Translations under genes and position numbers: made by a program
Notes under the pieces: model-generated
What the model saw: the letters and a program-made list of their open reading frames with translations, nothing else
What the model was told of the DNA's origin: nothing
The model's database searches: none
Source: Sipunculus nudus
Lineage: Eukaryota; Annelida; Sipuncula; Golfingiida; Sipunculidae
Direction of reading: 5' to 3'
Length of the DNA stretch: 64,000 nucleotides
Assembly: GCA_026874595.1 (NCBI GenBank)
Contig: CM049311.1
Span: 47,929,676 to 47,993,675, forward strand
Part shown: one piece after another, positions 25,468 through 36,039 of the stretch
How the letters are laid out: each line of letters starts with the position of its first letter
How positions within the stretch are numbered: position 1 is the first letter of the stretch

Positions 25468-26522
25468 AACAAGGCCTACAGGCCTAATGCGAACCTGTGC
25501 AAAGTTTGGGTGTATGAATGGAGGTTTATTTTTTTAAATTTAATATTGATCCTCTATGTCCTGCATATCTAACTTAGTCATAATGATTTCAGCCAAAATG
25601 ACATTTTGGACCTGCACGTTTAGGACTAGGACATTTTAAAACTAGGATGTATCAGTCAGGATATATCGGATATGTTCTTTTTGCCAGGGGGGATTATTGG
25701 GACAGATGAACGGGCAATTTGGCAGCATGGTCTAAACGCCATACAGAGCTTGGACAGTTGCCATGGTGATGTCTGGACCTCACCTGGTTGAAATGAGTGA
25801 CCTCTTGACTTGGCATGTTGAAACCTGGCATGTTGACAAATCTTTTTTCAACACTAAATGCCTTTTTCAATTGGCTACACTGCTTCTTTAAAGCTGCATT
25901 TACCCAATATGTTCTTATAAAACTGGCAGAACCCTACCATAGAATAATTCTTGTAAAGTTTAAACAAATCAGCTTAACAGTTTCATCATAAAACAGTGTA
26001 TAAGCTAGAAGATTCTAAAATTACATTTTTGCTTGTAAACAAAAACCAGATTAATGAAGAAGGCCCCACTAATACCTCAATTTCGTGTATGACTTATGTG
26101 ACAAACATGAGCATAATATTTGGTGATGATAGCTCCAGCCGTTTCTGAGATTTTAATGTTAGTGTGCTTTTTTGGACAGATGACTAAGTTCAACCTCTCG
26201 TAACTCGGCCAAAAATCACCAAACTGGAACCCTTCGAACAAAATTGAGAAAAAAATATTTTCAGGAATCATTTCCGTGAAATATTGGACAATTTGGCTGG
26301 AAAGTTTCGGCGAAGAAGATGTTTAAAGCCTTTTTAGCTTTTTCCATATAAAATCTAAGGAAATGCAGTTAGAAAAAAAATCCGATGGAGTTTTTCAGAT
26401 TACTGATTATTTGCAAAAAAATGGTGATGCTAGCTCCTGCCGTTTTTGAGAAAGCTATGGTTAACGTATAGACGACGCACGATCGACGCACGCCGCACCA
26501 TCGCATAAGCTCACAGGTTCGC
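25468..26522. mobile_element. 1 kb element with perfect 12-bp inner TIR
   Basis: TGCGAACCTGTG (25488-25499) and CACAGGTTCGCA (26512-26523) are exact complements. AAAAATT flanks both sides (25461-25467 and 26523-26529), and unit B shows the uninterrupted aacataaaaataaaag sequence. The right part contains gacgacgcacgatcgacgc followed by catcgcataagctcac, a phrase of a dispersed repeat type widespread in molluscs. Two copies of ggtgatg-tagctcc-gccgttt lie inside (about 26122 and 26422). Whether the 7-bp duplication or the inner TIR marks the true end is unclear. Confidence 0.6.
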
Positions 26523-29109
26523 AAAAATTGTTACATATCACATTTTTTACATATCACCTGCGCATGTTTACAAAATAATACTTATTCCGTGAAGTCCTTA
26601 CCAAAAAAGCACCCATGTTTATGCAATTTGCCTTGAAATAAATTCTTATCCAATATATTTGAATGAACCAGTGAGTCAAATTCTGCGCAATATGGTGTGA
26701 TTGTTAATCTCTTTGTTAGTATTCAGGGTTGTGAAATATATATTTTGACAACCTGCGTTGTTTTTTTAGGTACAACCATTTGACAACCCTACAGTTGTCA
26801 TATGTTTTCATTCTGACAAAGCTGTTTTCGAAGAGGCACGCTTCTCGTTGAAGGTTTGAATTCCGGAATATATGAGAAAGCCCCCCCCCCCAAAAAAAAA
26901 CTTTCAAACCGTATAAGTCTTCATCCTAGCCTTTATAGACTTAATAATCCCCTTCCAAATAAGGATATTAATTGTGTATGACATATTAAAATCACAGACA
27001 GCAAACGTGATCTCTGTGAGACACTGCGAACAACTTAGTGTCTATAAAACTGTCATGACTATGATTACGTTGACAAATTACATGAAGCCATAAACAAAAC
27101 TTAATATCAAACCAGGATTAATATAGGGCCGTCAGTTTTATTTCAAAGAATCACGCCGTCAGGTTTTATTGATGCGTTGCCGACAAACACAAACTTACAT
27201 TTAAGCAGCTCATTTAACGCTTACATGATAACACAACATCGAGTTTTAAGACGTGTTGAAACCTTAATGTTCGGAAATACGTCAGCATGTATGCTGCCCT
27301 CAAAAAATGTTTTGTAACTAAATGCATTTTGATTGATAGCCGTAAAATCAGTTTGGCATAACGGTCGTGGGCGTGTTTCTTGACAGACTTGTTTAGAGGG
27401 ATTTGTGCAGAAGCTAAAACCCAGGATTCATATCTAATTCATTAATTTAAACAAAGCATAAAGGCAGTGACGGCTTGGTGTTGATGTACGTGATAGCGCC
27501 GAGACGTTTGTTCATAATTCCCGTTCAGCTTCCAAGTGACTAAATAGAAAGCTAAGTCGACGTACTTGAGGATGTAATAAAGTCCGGAATTAACGCTAAA
27601 TTATTTAATATGACAGAAAATGTGCTTTTAAAGGATACACGTACGTCACAGATGAAACTCGTCAATGTTAACGGACACGATAGTTCCGGGAAATTATATT
27701 ATATCATTTCCCCAATTTTTTTTTTAAATCTCCTTCGCATCAAGCGGTTTCTTTGCCACTTTTTCGCTTTTGTTATTGGCACTGCAAAATGTCTATATGT
27801 AACTCTAATTTACAATTTACTCTAAAAGGCAACGTGTTAAGGTAAAACACAAACAGCATGGCTTTTGGATTTTGGAGATCTTTTAAGCACAGACAAAATA
27901 AGGGCACATCAACTTTGTCCCCTGTGACTTATTGGATGATTTAAAAATTTGCAAAAGAGTTATATAGAAATCCATCTGCTCTGAAATATTCAAGTCATGT
28001 TTTGTGCAAGTTTCCGTAAAGCAAAAAACCTGTCACGGTCAGGGTCGGACAGACGATTTTTACCTGAATATTTATCAGGACCAGTTGGTTGTTCATACGA
28101 AGCAGACGTGAGGACATACTCTGTGTCGCCATATAAAGGTGAGGGAGATACTCCAGTACCAGGGGACCCATTGTAACTGCCAGGTTTTCTCAGAATGCGG
28201 GCAGAACGTCGGACAATTTTATATCAAGGACATCGAGGGACAGCAACAGGACCTTCATAATAAATATTTGCTTCAGCCTTCCATCCAGACAAGCCAGGAG
28301 CAATTCTTTATTCAATTAACAGCTAGATGACAACAGTGAGACTTCCTTAATTAGCAGTCAGGCCCTAGACACTCGCATGATGTCCATTTAAAATAATATA
28401 AGAGATTCGCCTTTTCTTCGGACAAGGCCGTGAATTACGCACCAGTGCATAGAGCTCCATATAAGTCTTGTGGAGTTTTCAGTCAGAATAATCGCAAAAA
28501 TTATAAATGAAATAGTATGTCCGTTTCCGGATGAAAACTAAGATAAATCTTTATAGAACTGATTTATATTGAAATGCTAATATAATCGTATTCTGGTTTT
28601 ATTATTTGTTTCAATGATATCTCATTATTACTCTAAACTACATTCCATTATTCAAATCGCACACTTAGTCAAAAAGGACAGATATTCAAATAATATTTAT
28701 TTGGGACAAAAACCAATTTGCTGGTTAATTGTGAAACATGTTAAGGTAACCTGTAATAATCCAGACATAACCTGTAATTAACATCATATATCCGGCCCAG
28801 CTGAAATTAATCATATTTTAGACATTGGCAAGATTGGAACATGGACTTTAAGCTCAAATGTTTAATAATTTTACCATCACGCAATTCTCCATCCATAAAT
28901 ATTAGATATTTCACAAACAAGAAAATAAACTGTATAACTGGAGGTCTACAAACGACCACATGAAGCCTTCCTGGGCACGACCTTGAAAATCAGGTTCAGC
29001 TGTGATGGCAACCTTCCCCGATAGTTTTGAAGACTCAAAACTAACCTCAGCCAGATGGGTATTGTGGGGATGGTCAGCACAACTTGTCTCAATGATGAAA
29101 CATAAAAAT

Positions 29110-30229
29110 AATCAAGGGACCCATGGGTTACATCGCTCAGCTATATTATGGAAATTTCAGCAAAAGCAAAATATACTTTTTCTTTTGGTTTTTCATGTAT
29201 GTTAGCAGTTGAAAGCTAAGGGGAAATGGCCCTGCTAAAATGAAACCCTATAAATTATTGAATAATGGACATGAGTAAAAGTATAATAAAAAACATAAAT
29301 TGATTAACTGAAATAAAATGCGGTAAAAATTCAGGTGAGCATTAACAAAATTTAATAAGCATGTTAAAACAAGCCAATTAGTTTTAAATTGCATTTGCAC
29401 TTTAAAATAAATTACACATGTGGCCTGAAACCATTTAATGATGCAAAAGGGGAAAAAATGAGCCTAAGTGTTATATGAAAGGATACATTTCATAAAAAAA
29501 ATGAGTGAATGTAATTATGATTTCAATAATTAAATATATGGCCGTATGAGCTAAAAATTACTCCCACAAAAGTTTGCCCAATATTCCTGATTCACTAAGT
29601 TTAACAGTGTTATTCATATCAAGGCCCAACCAACTTTAAGAAATAAATGAAATGCTACAAATGATTTATATCTTATTAACTCTTTAAACACGGCAGTGAG
29701 CATTTACAGTAGATACTTATATTTTATTATATTTGAATATAAGGTTTTAATCGTGAAAAAGGTAAATAAAATTTCAGAATTGTTCAAGTCTCAACAAAAA
29801 CAAATGAATTTAACACTGAAATTTTAAGATTCATCTTGTTTATTAGTCCTGTGTACTGAAGGGGTGGGTGGGTAGAGGAGTCTCTGTCGTTACTGCTGGT
29901 CGCTGAAAAAATGTGAAATTAATAGATTCATCTTGTTTATTGTAGAGGTCAATAGAATGGGGTGGAGGGAGGGAGGAATGGGGGGGGGGGGGCGGCGGCG
30001 GAATGCTCTCTCTAGTAGTTACTGCAGACAACCTGACCCAGATCACCTAGACAGAGGGGGCTGGCCAGGTTTGAAATGTCATATTATAAAAGTGCAAATC
30101 CATTTCTGTACAAGCTGTGAAAATTAACCTAACAGTGATTACAGTAAGAAAATGTGCCATAGTCAAATTTTGGCAAAATTTAAGGCATTATTGCTGATAA
30201 TTCAAAAAATTTACAAAACTTAATTACAA
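29110..30229. other. Unit-D insertion with internal duplication and G-rich tract
   Basis: This stretch has no counterpart in units A-C. It starts with caagggacccatgggttac, contains two copies of agattcatcttgtttatt about 104 nt apart (29828 and 29926 areas), and has a run of G blocks passing into cggcggcgg (29959-30000). No gene is supported. Confidence 0.45.
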
Positions 30230-30618
30230 AATATAATTTTATGCTGGAAATAAGCTCTATATCCTAAAAAATATCATGTTAAGTGAGAAATATATTTCCG
30301 GAGTTTTGACAAAGTGCATTATGTTTGGGCGCATAGCTTCAAGAAATTACACAAAACTAATCCAAGGAAAAATATGACTATATTAAATTGGATCAATATC
30401 AGATCAGTTGTTTTGATACTATGCAGTCTTGACGTGTAACAATGGGTTTTCAATGGAAATTTTTGGTTTTTCCTTAATATCTCTAAGGAACGAAGTCGTA
30501 GTTACCCAATTTTGATATGGTAAGAGATTTTGGGAACATTTTGATATGGTAAGAGATTTTGTACGCTGAATTTTGGATTAGTATGTCTAACGGTTTCAAA
30601 ACGGACGGATGGACGGTA

Positions 30619-30773
30619 TGTTTAGCCATGCTGTTCTGTTATTTTCATGCTTTTCCCTGATCATATGACATTTGTATCGAAACATACAAAAAGGTCAAAT
30701 ATAAAAAAAAAACGCCCGCCCGCACAGATTTCTGAAAAAAGTTCCAGAGAACCACACCTTTTTTTTGCCTTAT
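30619..30773 (+). repeat. Family R3 repeat, 5'-truncated copy
   Basis: It matches 43510-43677 and 52376-52498: ctgttattttcatg, cctgatcata, ttatcgaaa, cgcccgcc, and a T run with tgcctta at the end. It lies in the unit-D-specific insertion 30440-30820. Confidence 0.7.
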
Positions 30774-31097
30774 TGTCAGCTGAGCTAAATTGTTACATTT
30801 AAAGTAATCGCCTTCTGTTAACATATCACCTGCGCGTGTTTACAAAATAATACTTTTTCCGTGAAGTCGTCACTACAAAAACACCCATGTTTGTGCAATT
30901 TGCCTTGAAAACAATTCTGATCCAGCTTTTCTGAATGAACTACATTTACTTCATTTACACCTACGCCGCTGGTGAAATTAGAACCCTAGTGCATTGTGGG
31001 CATAGGATTGCTATGCCTACAATCCCAGGCCAGTAAAGTCGAATTCTTGCGAGTCCGATTCTGCGAAATATGTGGTGTGTTTGTTAATCTGTTTGTT

Positions 31098-31713
31098 GGT
31101 TGTAACATACTTATTTAACCAGAATTACAAAAATAGCCGTTAGGCTAATGCAATTTTTTTCCTGTGAAACATATATACAAACAAAAATTCAATACAAATA
31201 CATGTTGATTACACGAGAACATAGTTACACTGACATAGTGTGAACAAACATATTCATTTAAAATACAAACACACTCATACGGCACATACAAAAGTGCCTA
31301 TTACATAGTTACATCAGATCCATAAAAGTATCAGACAGTTGAAATGATTACATTTAAAATCAAAATCGTTTTGTGTACCTTGTGTATCTGAATACGTGAC
31401 TAAAGAGTTTAAAATTATCTGTAGTGGTCAGGGAACAGCTGCCACAAAGAAAAATTCTAAATATTTCTAACTTAGTTGTCATAGAGTAATTTTAAGTTAT
31501 ATATGGAAATGTAAAACAGCAAAATTCCTGCAAACTAGCAAGAATTGTGCGTCTCTGTTTAATATAAAGTAGGCAGTCTAAAAAATAATGAACAGTTTCG
31601 TCAACGAGATCACATTCACAAGTTGGCTTTTCGGTTAAGTAGGCCTTAAACAGAATACTGTTTAGGGTGCTGCAGTCACTGCGTAACCGCGTGTGTAGGA
31701 TATAGTCACGTCG
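31098..31713 (-). pseudogene. 5'-truncated non-LTR retrotransposon (LINE) tail
   Basis: On the minus strand, 31713 to the stop at 31492-31494 encodes a classic C-terminal end of a LINE reverse transcriptase protein: DYILHTRLRSDCSTLNS, then KPTCECDLVDETVHYFLDC (CxC-H-C zinc-knuckle pattern), then a basic LLYIKQRR. About 400 nt of presumed 3' UTR follow. TTGTT occurs on both sides (31093-31097 and 31714-31718), and the tandem copy of piece g in units A-C lacks the insert. The polymerase and endonuclease domains are missing, so it is a dead copy. The clade (CR1, jockey or similar) cannot be told from this tail. Confidence 0.82.
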
Positions 31714-33084
31714 TTGTTACCATACAGGGCTGTCAAATAGATATTTTGACAACCTGGGTTGTTTTAGGTTCACCCATTAGACAACCCTAAAGTTGTCGAA
31801 TTGACAACCTTATGTTTTCAGTCTGACCAAGCTTTTCTTTGGAAATGGCATGCTTCTCGTTGAAGGTTTGAACCCCCCCCCCCCCCCCCCACTCCCCCCC
31901 AAAAAATACTATCAACCCGTTTAGGTTCTCCTCTTTGGTGTAACAGACATAATAATCCCCGTCAAACATTGGAATCGCAGGTATTAAAATAATGATATTA
32001 AACCTCATGTTCTTTTAAATCCGTGCGTGATATACTAGAATCAAAGACAGCAAAAGTGATCTCTGTGACATACTGGGAACAACTTAGTGTTTACAAAACT
32101 GTCAAGGCTATCATTATGTTGATGAATTACATAAAGCCATAAACAGAACTTAATATCCATCCAGGGTTAATATAGTGCCGTGAGTTTTATTTCAAAGAAT
32201 CACGCTGCCAAGTTGTACTGATACATTGCCAGCAAACACAAACTTACATGTAAGCAACTCATTTAACGCATATAACATTCAAAACCATTGAGTTTATAAG
32301 ACGTGTTCACCCCTTGAGGTTAGGAAATACGTCAGCATGTCTGCTGCCAACAAAGATTTTTTTTCTACTCGTCACTTGGCAAGCTATTCATTTTTCAATT
32401 TCCGTTATCCTGCATGTTTGGCCGCAGCCATTCTGACAAAGATAGTGTTCCATTGGTCGCGCACCCGCTCATTACTCACGAGACACAAGAGACTACGTTT
32501 TTTCTCTAGTTTGAAAGCCAACTCCGTCCTGTTTCCAAGACACAAAGTTGATATGCGCTAACAAGTTCCTCATTCCTAGACATGTTGTGTCAGGTAACGA
32601 TATTTAGAGAACATTTAAATGATACCATCGTCATACAAACTCCTAGTTTTTTCCCTCCGAATGATGTTGCTTCGATCTGTATTTAATGTTTGATGACTCT
32701 GTGCTATAGTTTCTGGACGAGTCAGCATCCGCCCGATCCGTCGTTATACCCTTATTTTGATGATCTGAGGGATGGCCTACAATTTTTTTTCCTACTTATC
32801 TATAATCCAACAGAACGTATCCCCTCATATATTTCCAGCTGACTGTATTTTTGCCAGTGGACTGATGGACAATTCAGTGCAACGGGGGTTTCAGCCAGAC
32901 TTGAGACCTAACCTTTTTGTATTTTTCCTGCGAACTATCGGTGTATTAAATTTTCCCTCTGAAATTCAGTTTTAAAAATCCCAAATGATGTACGGCTATG
33001 TAATATGTCGGCTGTCATCTTTATCATTATTTTATAATTTTATAATTCAAGTTGCAACAACAACAATAATAGTAATAATAATTA

Positions 33085-33098
33085 TAATATCATTATTA

Positions 33099-33130
<32 letters not shown>
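33085..33130. repeat. (ATT)n microsatellite in piece i
   Basis: It follows caacaacaacaataatagtaataat. Shorter relatives lie at the same spot in unit A (11298-11338) and unit B (21825-21860), another length-variable site within the unit. Confidence 0.85.
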
Positions 33131-33620
33131 TCAAAATCAGAATCTCTAAAAAGATCTGGCCTAAACTGTCTCAACCTACAGGTTAAACATGGCATTCTGA
33201 AAAAGCTAGGATGGTCACTATCACTATCTCTCGGCTTGGTTTTACGTTGTTATTATACGTTACGTTTTATGTCAGGACACATTCGACCTTCGAACATTCC
33301 CAGCATGAAATCTGATTCACGCAGGTCTAAAATCCAGATGGTCAAAATCTCAAATTATGTAGGAGATTTCTGCAATGTTTTGTGCGTGGCTGCAGGGAAC
33401 ACTACAACATTTTATCTTAAAGGTAGTAAAGCTCATAGTGCATTGCCAAAGGATATGGAGCAACTCTGTTAAAGTCACGGTTCATGTTTTCCACGCGCGA
33501 ACTGTCCGTACCTAGCATGGCCCTCCCATAATCCCTTTTGTTAGACGGTTCATTGCCGGGATTTAACAATTGTTTTCCATATAGAAAACTACATAGAAAA
33601 TCAGTACAAATTACAACACA

Positions 33621-33997
33621 CAGGAGCGTCAATGTAGGGGTGGGGGGTACACACACACACTTTTTGGCAAGGGGGGGGGGGGGGGGGGCAATTTAATCAT
33701 CCCCCAACCTTTCAAAGAATAATATTTATATATTGCAAAAAAATAAATTAATAAATAAAATTATAGAATTTGCATGGTTTTATTCATGAGTTTACTATGA
33801 AATATTATATCTACACAGCATAGAAAAATAATACTGTATATGAAATGTGATTAAGAATATATATTTCAAATGTGTAATACAAGCGCTAATATATTTTAAA
33901 TGTGTATTACAGAGTCTAAAAAATGTTTGTGAATATATATATGTGTAGGTGTGTGTTCCAGTTAACCCCCCACATTGGAAGAAAAATGACGCCACTG
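33621..33997. mobile_element. hAT-like MITE with 8-bp target duplication
   Basis: The ends CAGGAGCGTCA and TGACGCCACTG are inverted with two mismatches. Flanks acaacaca (33613-33620) and acaccaca (33998-34005) match at 7 of 8 positions. Unit B has the empty site (about 22150-22170). Internally, gtaggggtgggggg and cccccccaca extend the inverted similarity. A (CA)n and a poly-G run lie near the left end. It is non-coding. Confidence 0.8.
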
Positions 33998-34550
33998 ACA
34001 CCACACCCCAGCCTTCCTACCTTTCATCTCGTGTAGTTATATGAATTACTGATATAATATTAATGCATTAATACGTTTATTTCAGGTTTATTATGCACCT
34101 GCTGTTCTACAGTACGTATAACAATATGTCAGTTTTAACCCCCACAAAACAGGTAATTTCATGTTTTCCATTATTAATAATGTGCCTATTTATATATGTC
34201 GAAAGATTATGATATTAAATTTAAATGTTCAAAATTAAGGTTAATGCCAATAGATATTTCTAAATTTGGCTTGTATTTTTACCTGATATATAAATTTGTT
34301 ATATATTCGTCTTTACTCTAAAAATGACCCTGGTGTTTGTGTTTGAATGGGTGCAAGCATATCATTTTTTTTTTTCACTATATACATTTAAACGCCAAGT
34401 AAGTAATGAAATATTATGTATTTACATGTTACAACCTAGGAAGTTTTGTGGTTGGAAGATATATTGCAAATAGATTTTGCTGGTTTGAAGAACAAGAGGC
34501 GACAGAACACTTAAGACTCCGGACAAACAGCAATGCACCCAATAAACATA

Positions 34551-34598
34551 CTGGTCTGTGGCTTAGGGGTAGAGCACAGGACTCAAAGCCGGATCAAA
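34551..34598 (+). repeat. tRNA-derived SINE fragment (family S)
   Basis: Only the A-box half survives (ctgtggcttaggggtagagc through ctcaaagccgg), again just after piece j, now of unit D. A piece resembling the family's 3' tail (tataaaatgagag, about 36000) lies beyond the next element. Confidence 0.7.
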
Positions 34599-34659
34599 AG
34601 TTTATACTAATTAGGCTCTGTCATGCAGGCCCCTGAAACTTAACTTCACTAAAATTAAA

Positions 34660-35998
34660 ACTAGAAACCGGTGATGTAATACTCGAGCCTAGACTTAGAC
34701 TCAAGTTCGGACTCGAGTCCACTTTTTAGGGACTCGGACCGGACTTGGACTCGAGTGTCCTGGACTTGGACATCAATCGGATTCGGAGGTAAATCGAGAA
34801 ATCATGCCGAGTCCAGCTGCGATCAACAGCAAAAACAGACTATAAAGGCTTCTACACATGCATGTGCGAACTACTGACGAAATATTACTAAATAACTAGA
34901 ATACAGGTAGTCGACAAGCGATTACATGGATCCGCCAAAATCAGACTGGGACGGCCGGGTGAAGTGAGGCATGGATTGAGTGGCAAGGGGAAATAGAGTG
35001 AGGTGTGTTGCATATTAGCATGGATGTCTGCAGCCTAAATGTGTATGTAGGTGGCACAACAAAATCCAGAAAGCTTTCAAAGTTGTATACATATGCAAAA
35101 TTTTAGGCAGACAAATCAAACCACTGCTTGTATATGAGTGATTTTATCCCACAGCAGACAAACAGAAGGACGCTGCGCAAAAATGATTGCAGCTGATCTA
35201 TACACATGCAAAAATTCAGGGGAATATGTCAAACCAGTCCTGAGATATTAGCATTGACTTCTGCAGCGTAAACATAAATGTAGGTGGCGCCACCTGCCAC
35301 AAAATCCTTAAAGCTATCCAAGATGTATATACATGCAAAATTTTAGGCAGATATGTCAAACCACTGCCAAGATATGAGGGATTTTATCCCACGGCAGACA
35401 AACATACGGATGCTGTGCAAAAATGGTTGCAGGTGGCGCCACTTTTTTGTGTATGTTATAAAGCTTTCCAAGGGCGACATTTGTGCAAATTTTTTTGCCT
35501 GATTGGTCAAACGAGACCGATATGTGGGTTAATGTGTCAAAACACACGCACAGATGGACGCAATTGAGAGAGGAAATGTCAGAGGTCAACGCAAAATATG
35601 TTGGCACCAGTTGACATGTGACCCGATAATGGTGTAAAGTTTCGGAAAAAAAATCTGTCCAGTGGTCTAAGAGTTCTATTCCGGAAACGAACGCAGCAGC
35701 GGCGGCGGCGGAACCCGGTAAAAAATATAGAATCCGCAAAACTTTGTTTTTTTTTTTACGGATACAATTACACAGTAAATACCAATGTTTAAAATAATGA
35801 CAGTAAAGACATGTGTAAACTAACTTAAAAGTGTAAACTGAAATTTTCATTTTAAATTTCTTTTAATGATATTTGTACTGGACTCGGACTTGGACTCGGG
35901 TTTCAGATGACTCGGACTTGATGACGGTGGACTATGACTCGAACCTCAAGGACTCGGAGTTGGACTTGGACTCCAGTTGTCTATAACACCGGGGTATA
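34660..35998. mobile_element. Element with 'ggactcgga' repeat ends and internal direct repeats
   Basis: The left end (34665-34790) and right end (35877-35985) consist of variants of gactcggacttggactcgag. The outermost ccggtgatgtaat and ataacaccgg are partly inverted. The middle has two diverged direct copies of a block starting ctgcag-taaa-gtaggtgg and running through gcaaaattttaggcagacaaatcaaaccactgc to cagacaaaca-acggatgctg (about 35025-35190 and 35265-35420). The same repeat style recurs at 52675-52825, which ends actacatcactgcc, the inverted form of the ggtgatgtaat start. Probably a non-autonomous DNA element with degenerate repeat arms. Confidence 0.6.
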
Positions 35999-36039
35999 TA
36001 AAATGAGAGTATGTGTGTGATACTGCCCTTTCGCGAAAA

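Larger units (their letters stand above)
22928..27312 (+). repeat. Tandem unit C, truncated
   Basis: Matched pieces: b 22930-23296, c 23335-23440, k 23490-23780, d 23866-23990, e 24005-24290, f 24415-24474 continuing at 25377-25460 and 26545-26660, g 26692-26880 and h 26903-27310. Unit C stops inside h and passes directly into piece a of unit D, so it lacks i and j. Two elements (24475-25376 and 25468-26522) interrupt piece f. Confidence 0.87.
27320..34550 (+). repeat. Tandem unit D
   Basis: Matched pieces: a 27331-27975, b 27980-28345, c 28395-28650, e 28750-28880, f 28975-29105 and 30820-30920, g 31070-31097 and 31714-31873, h 31915-32725, i 32726-33540 and j 34020-34550. Pieces k and d are missing. 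30230-30440 matches 8150-8365 of unit A. Insertions separate the pieces: about 29110-30230, 30440-30820, a LINE tail at 31098-31713 and a hAT-like MITE at 33621-33997. Confidence 0.88.

Noticed and set aside
35356-35850. 164-codon minus-strand frame
   Set aside because: It spans internal direct repeats and a gcagcggcggcgg tract of a repeat element, giving a poly-Ala run; no protein family pattern.
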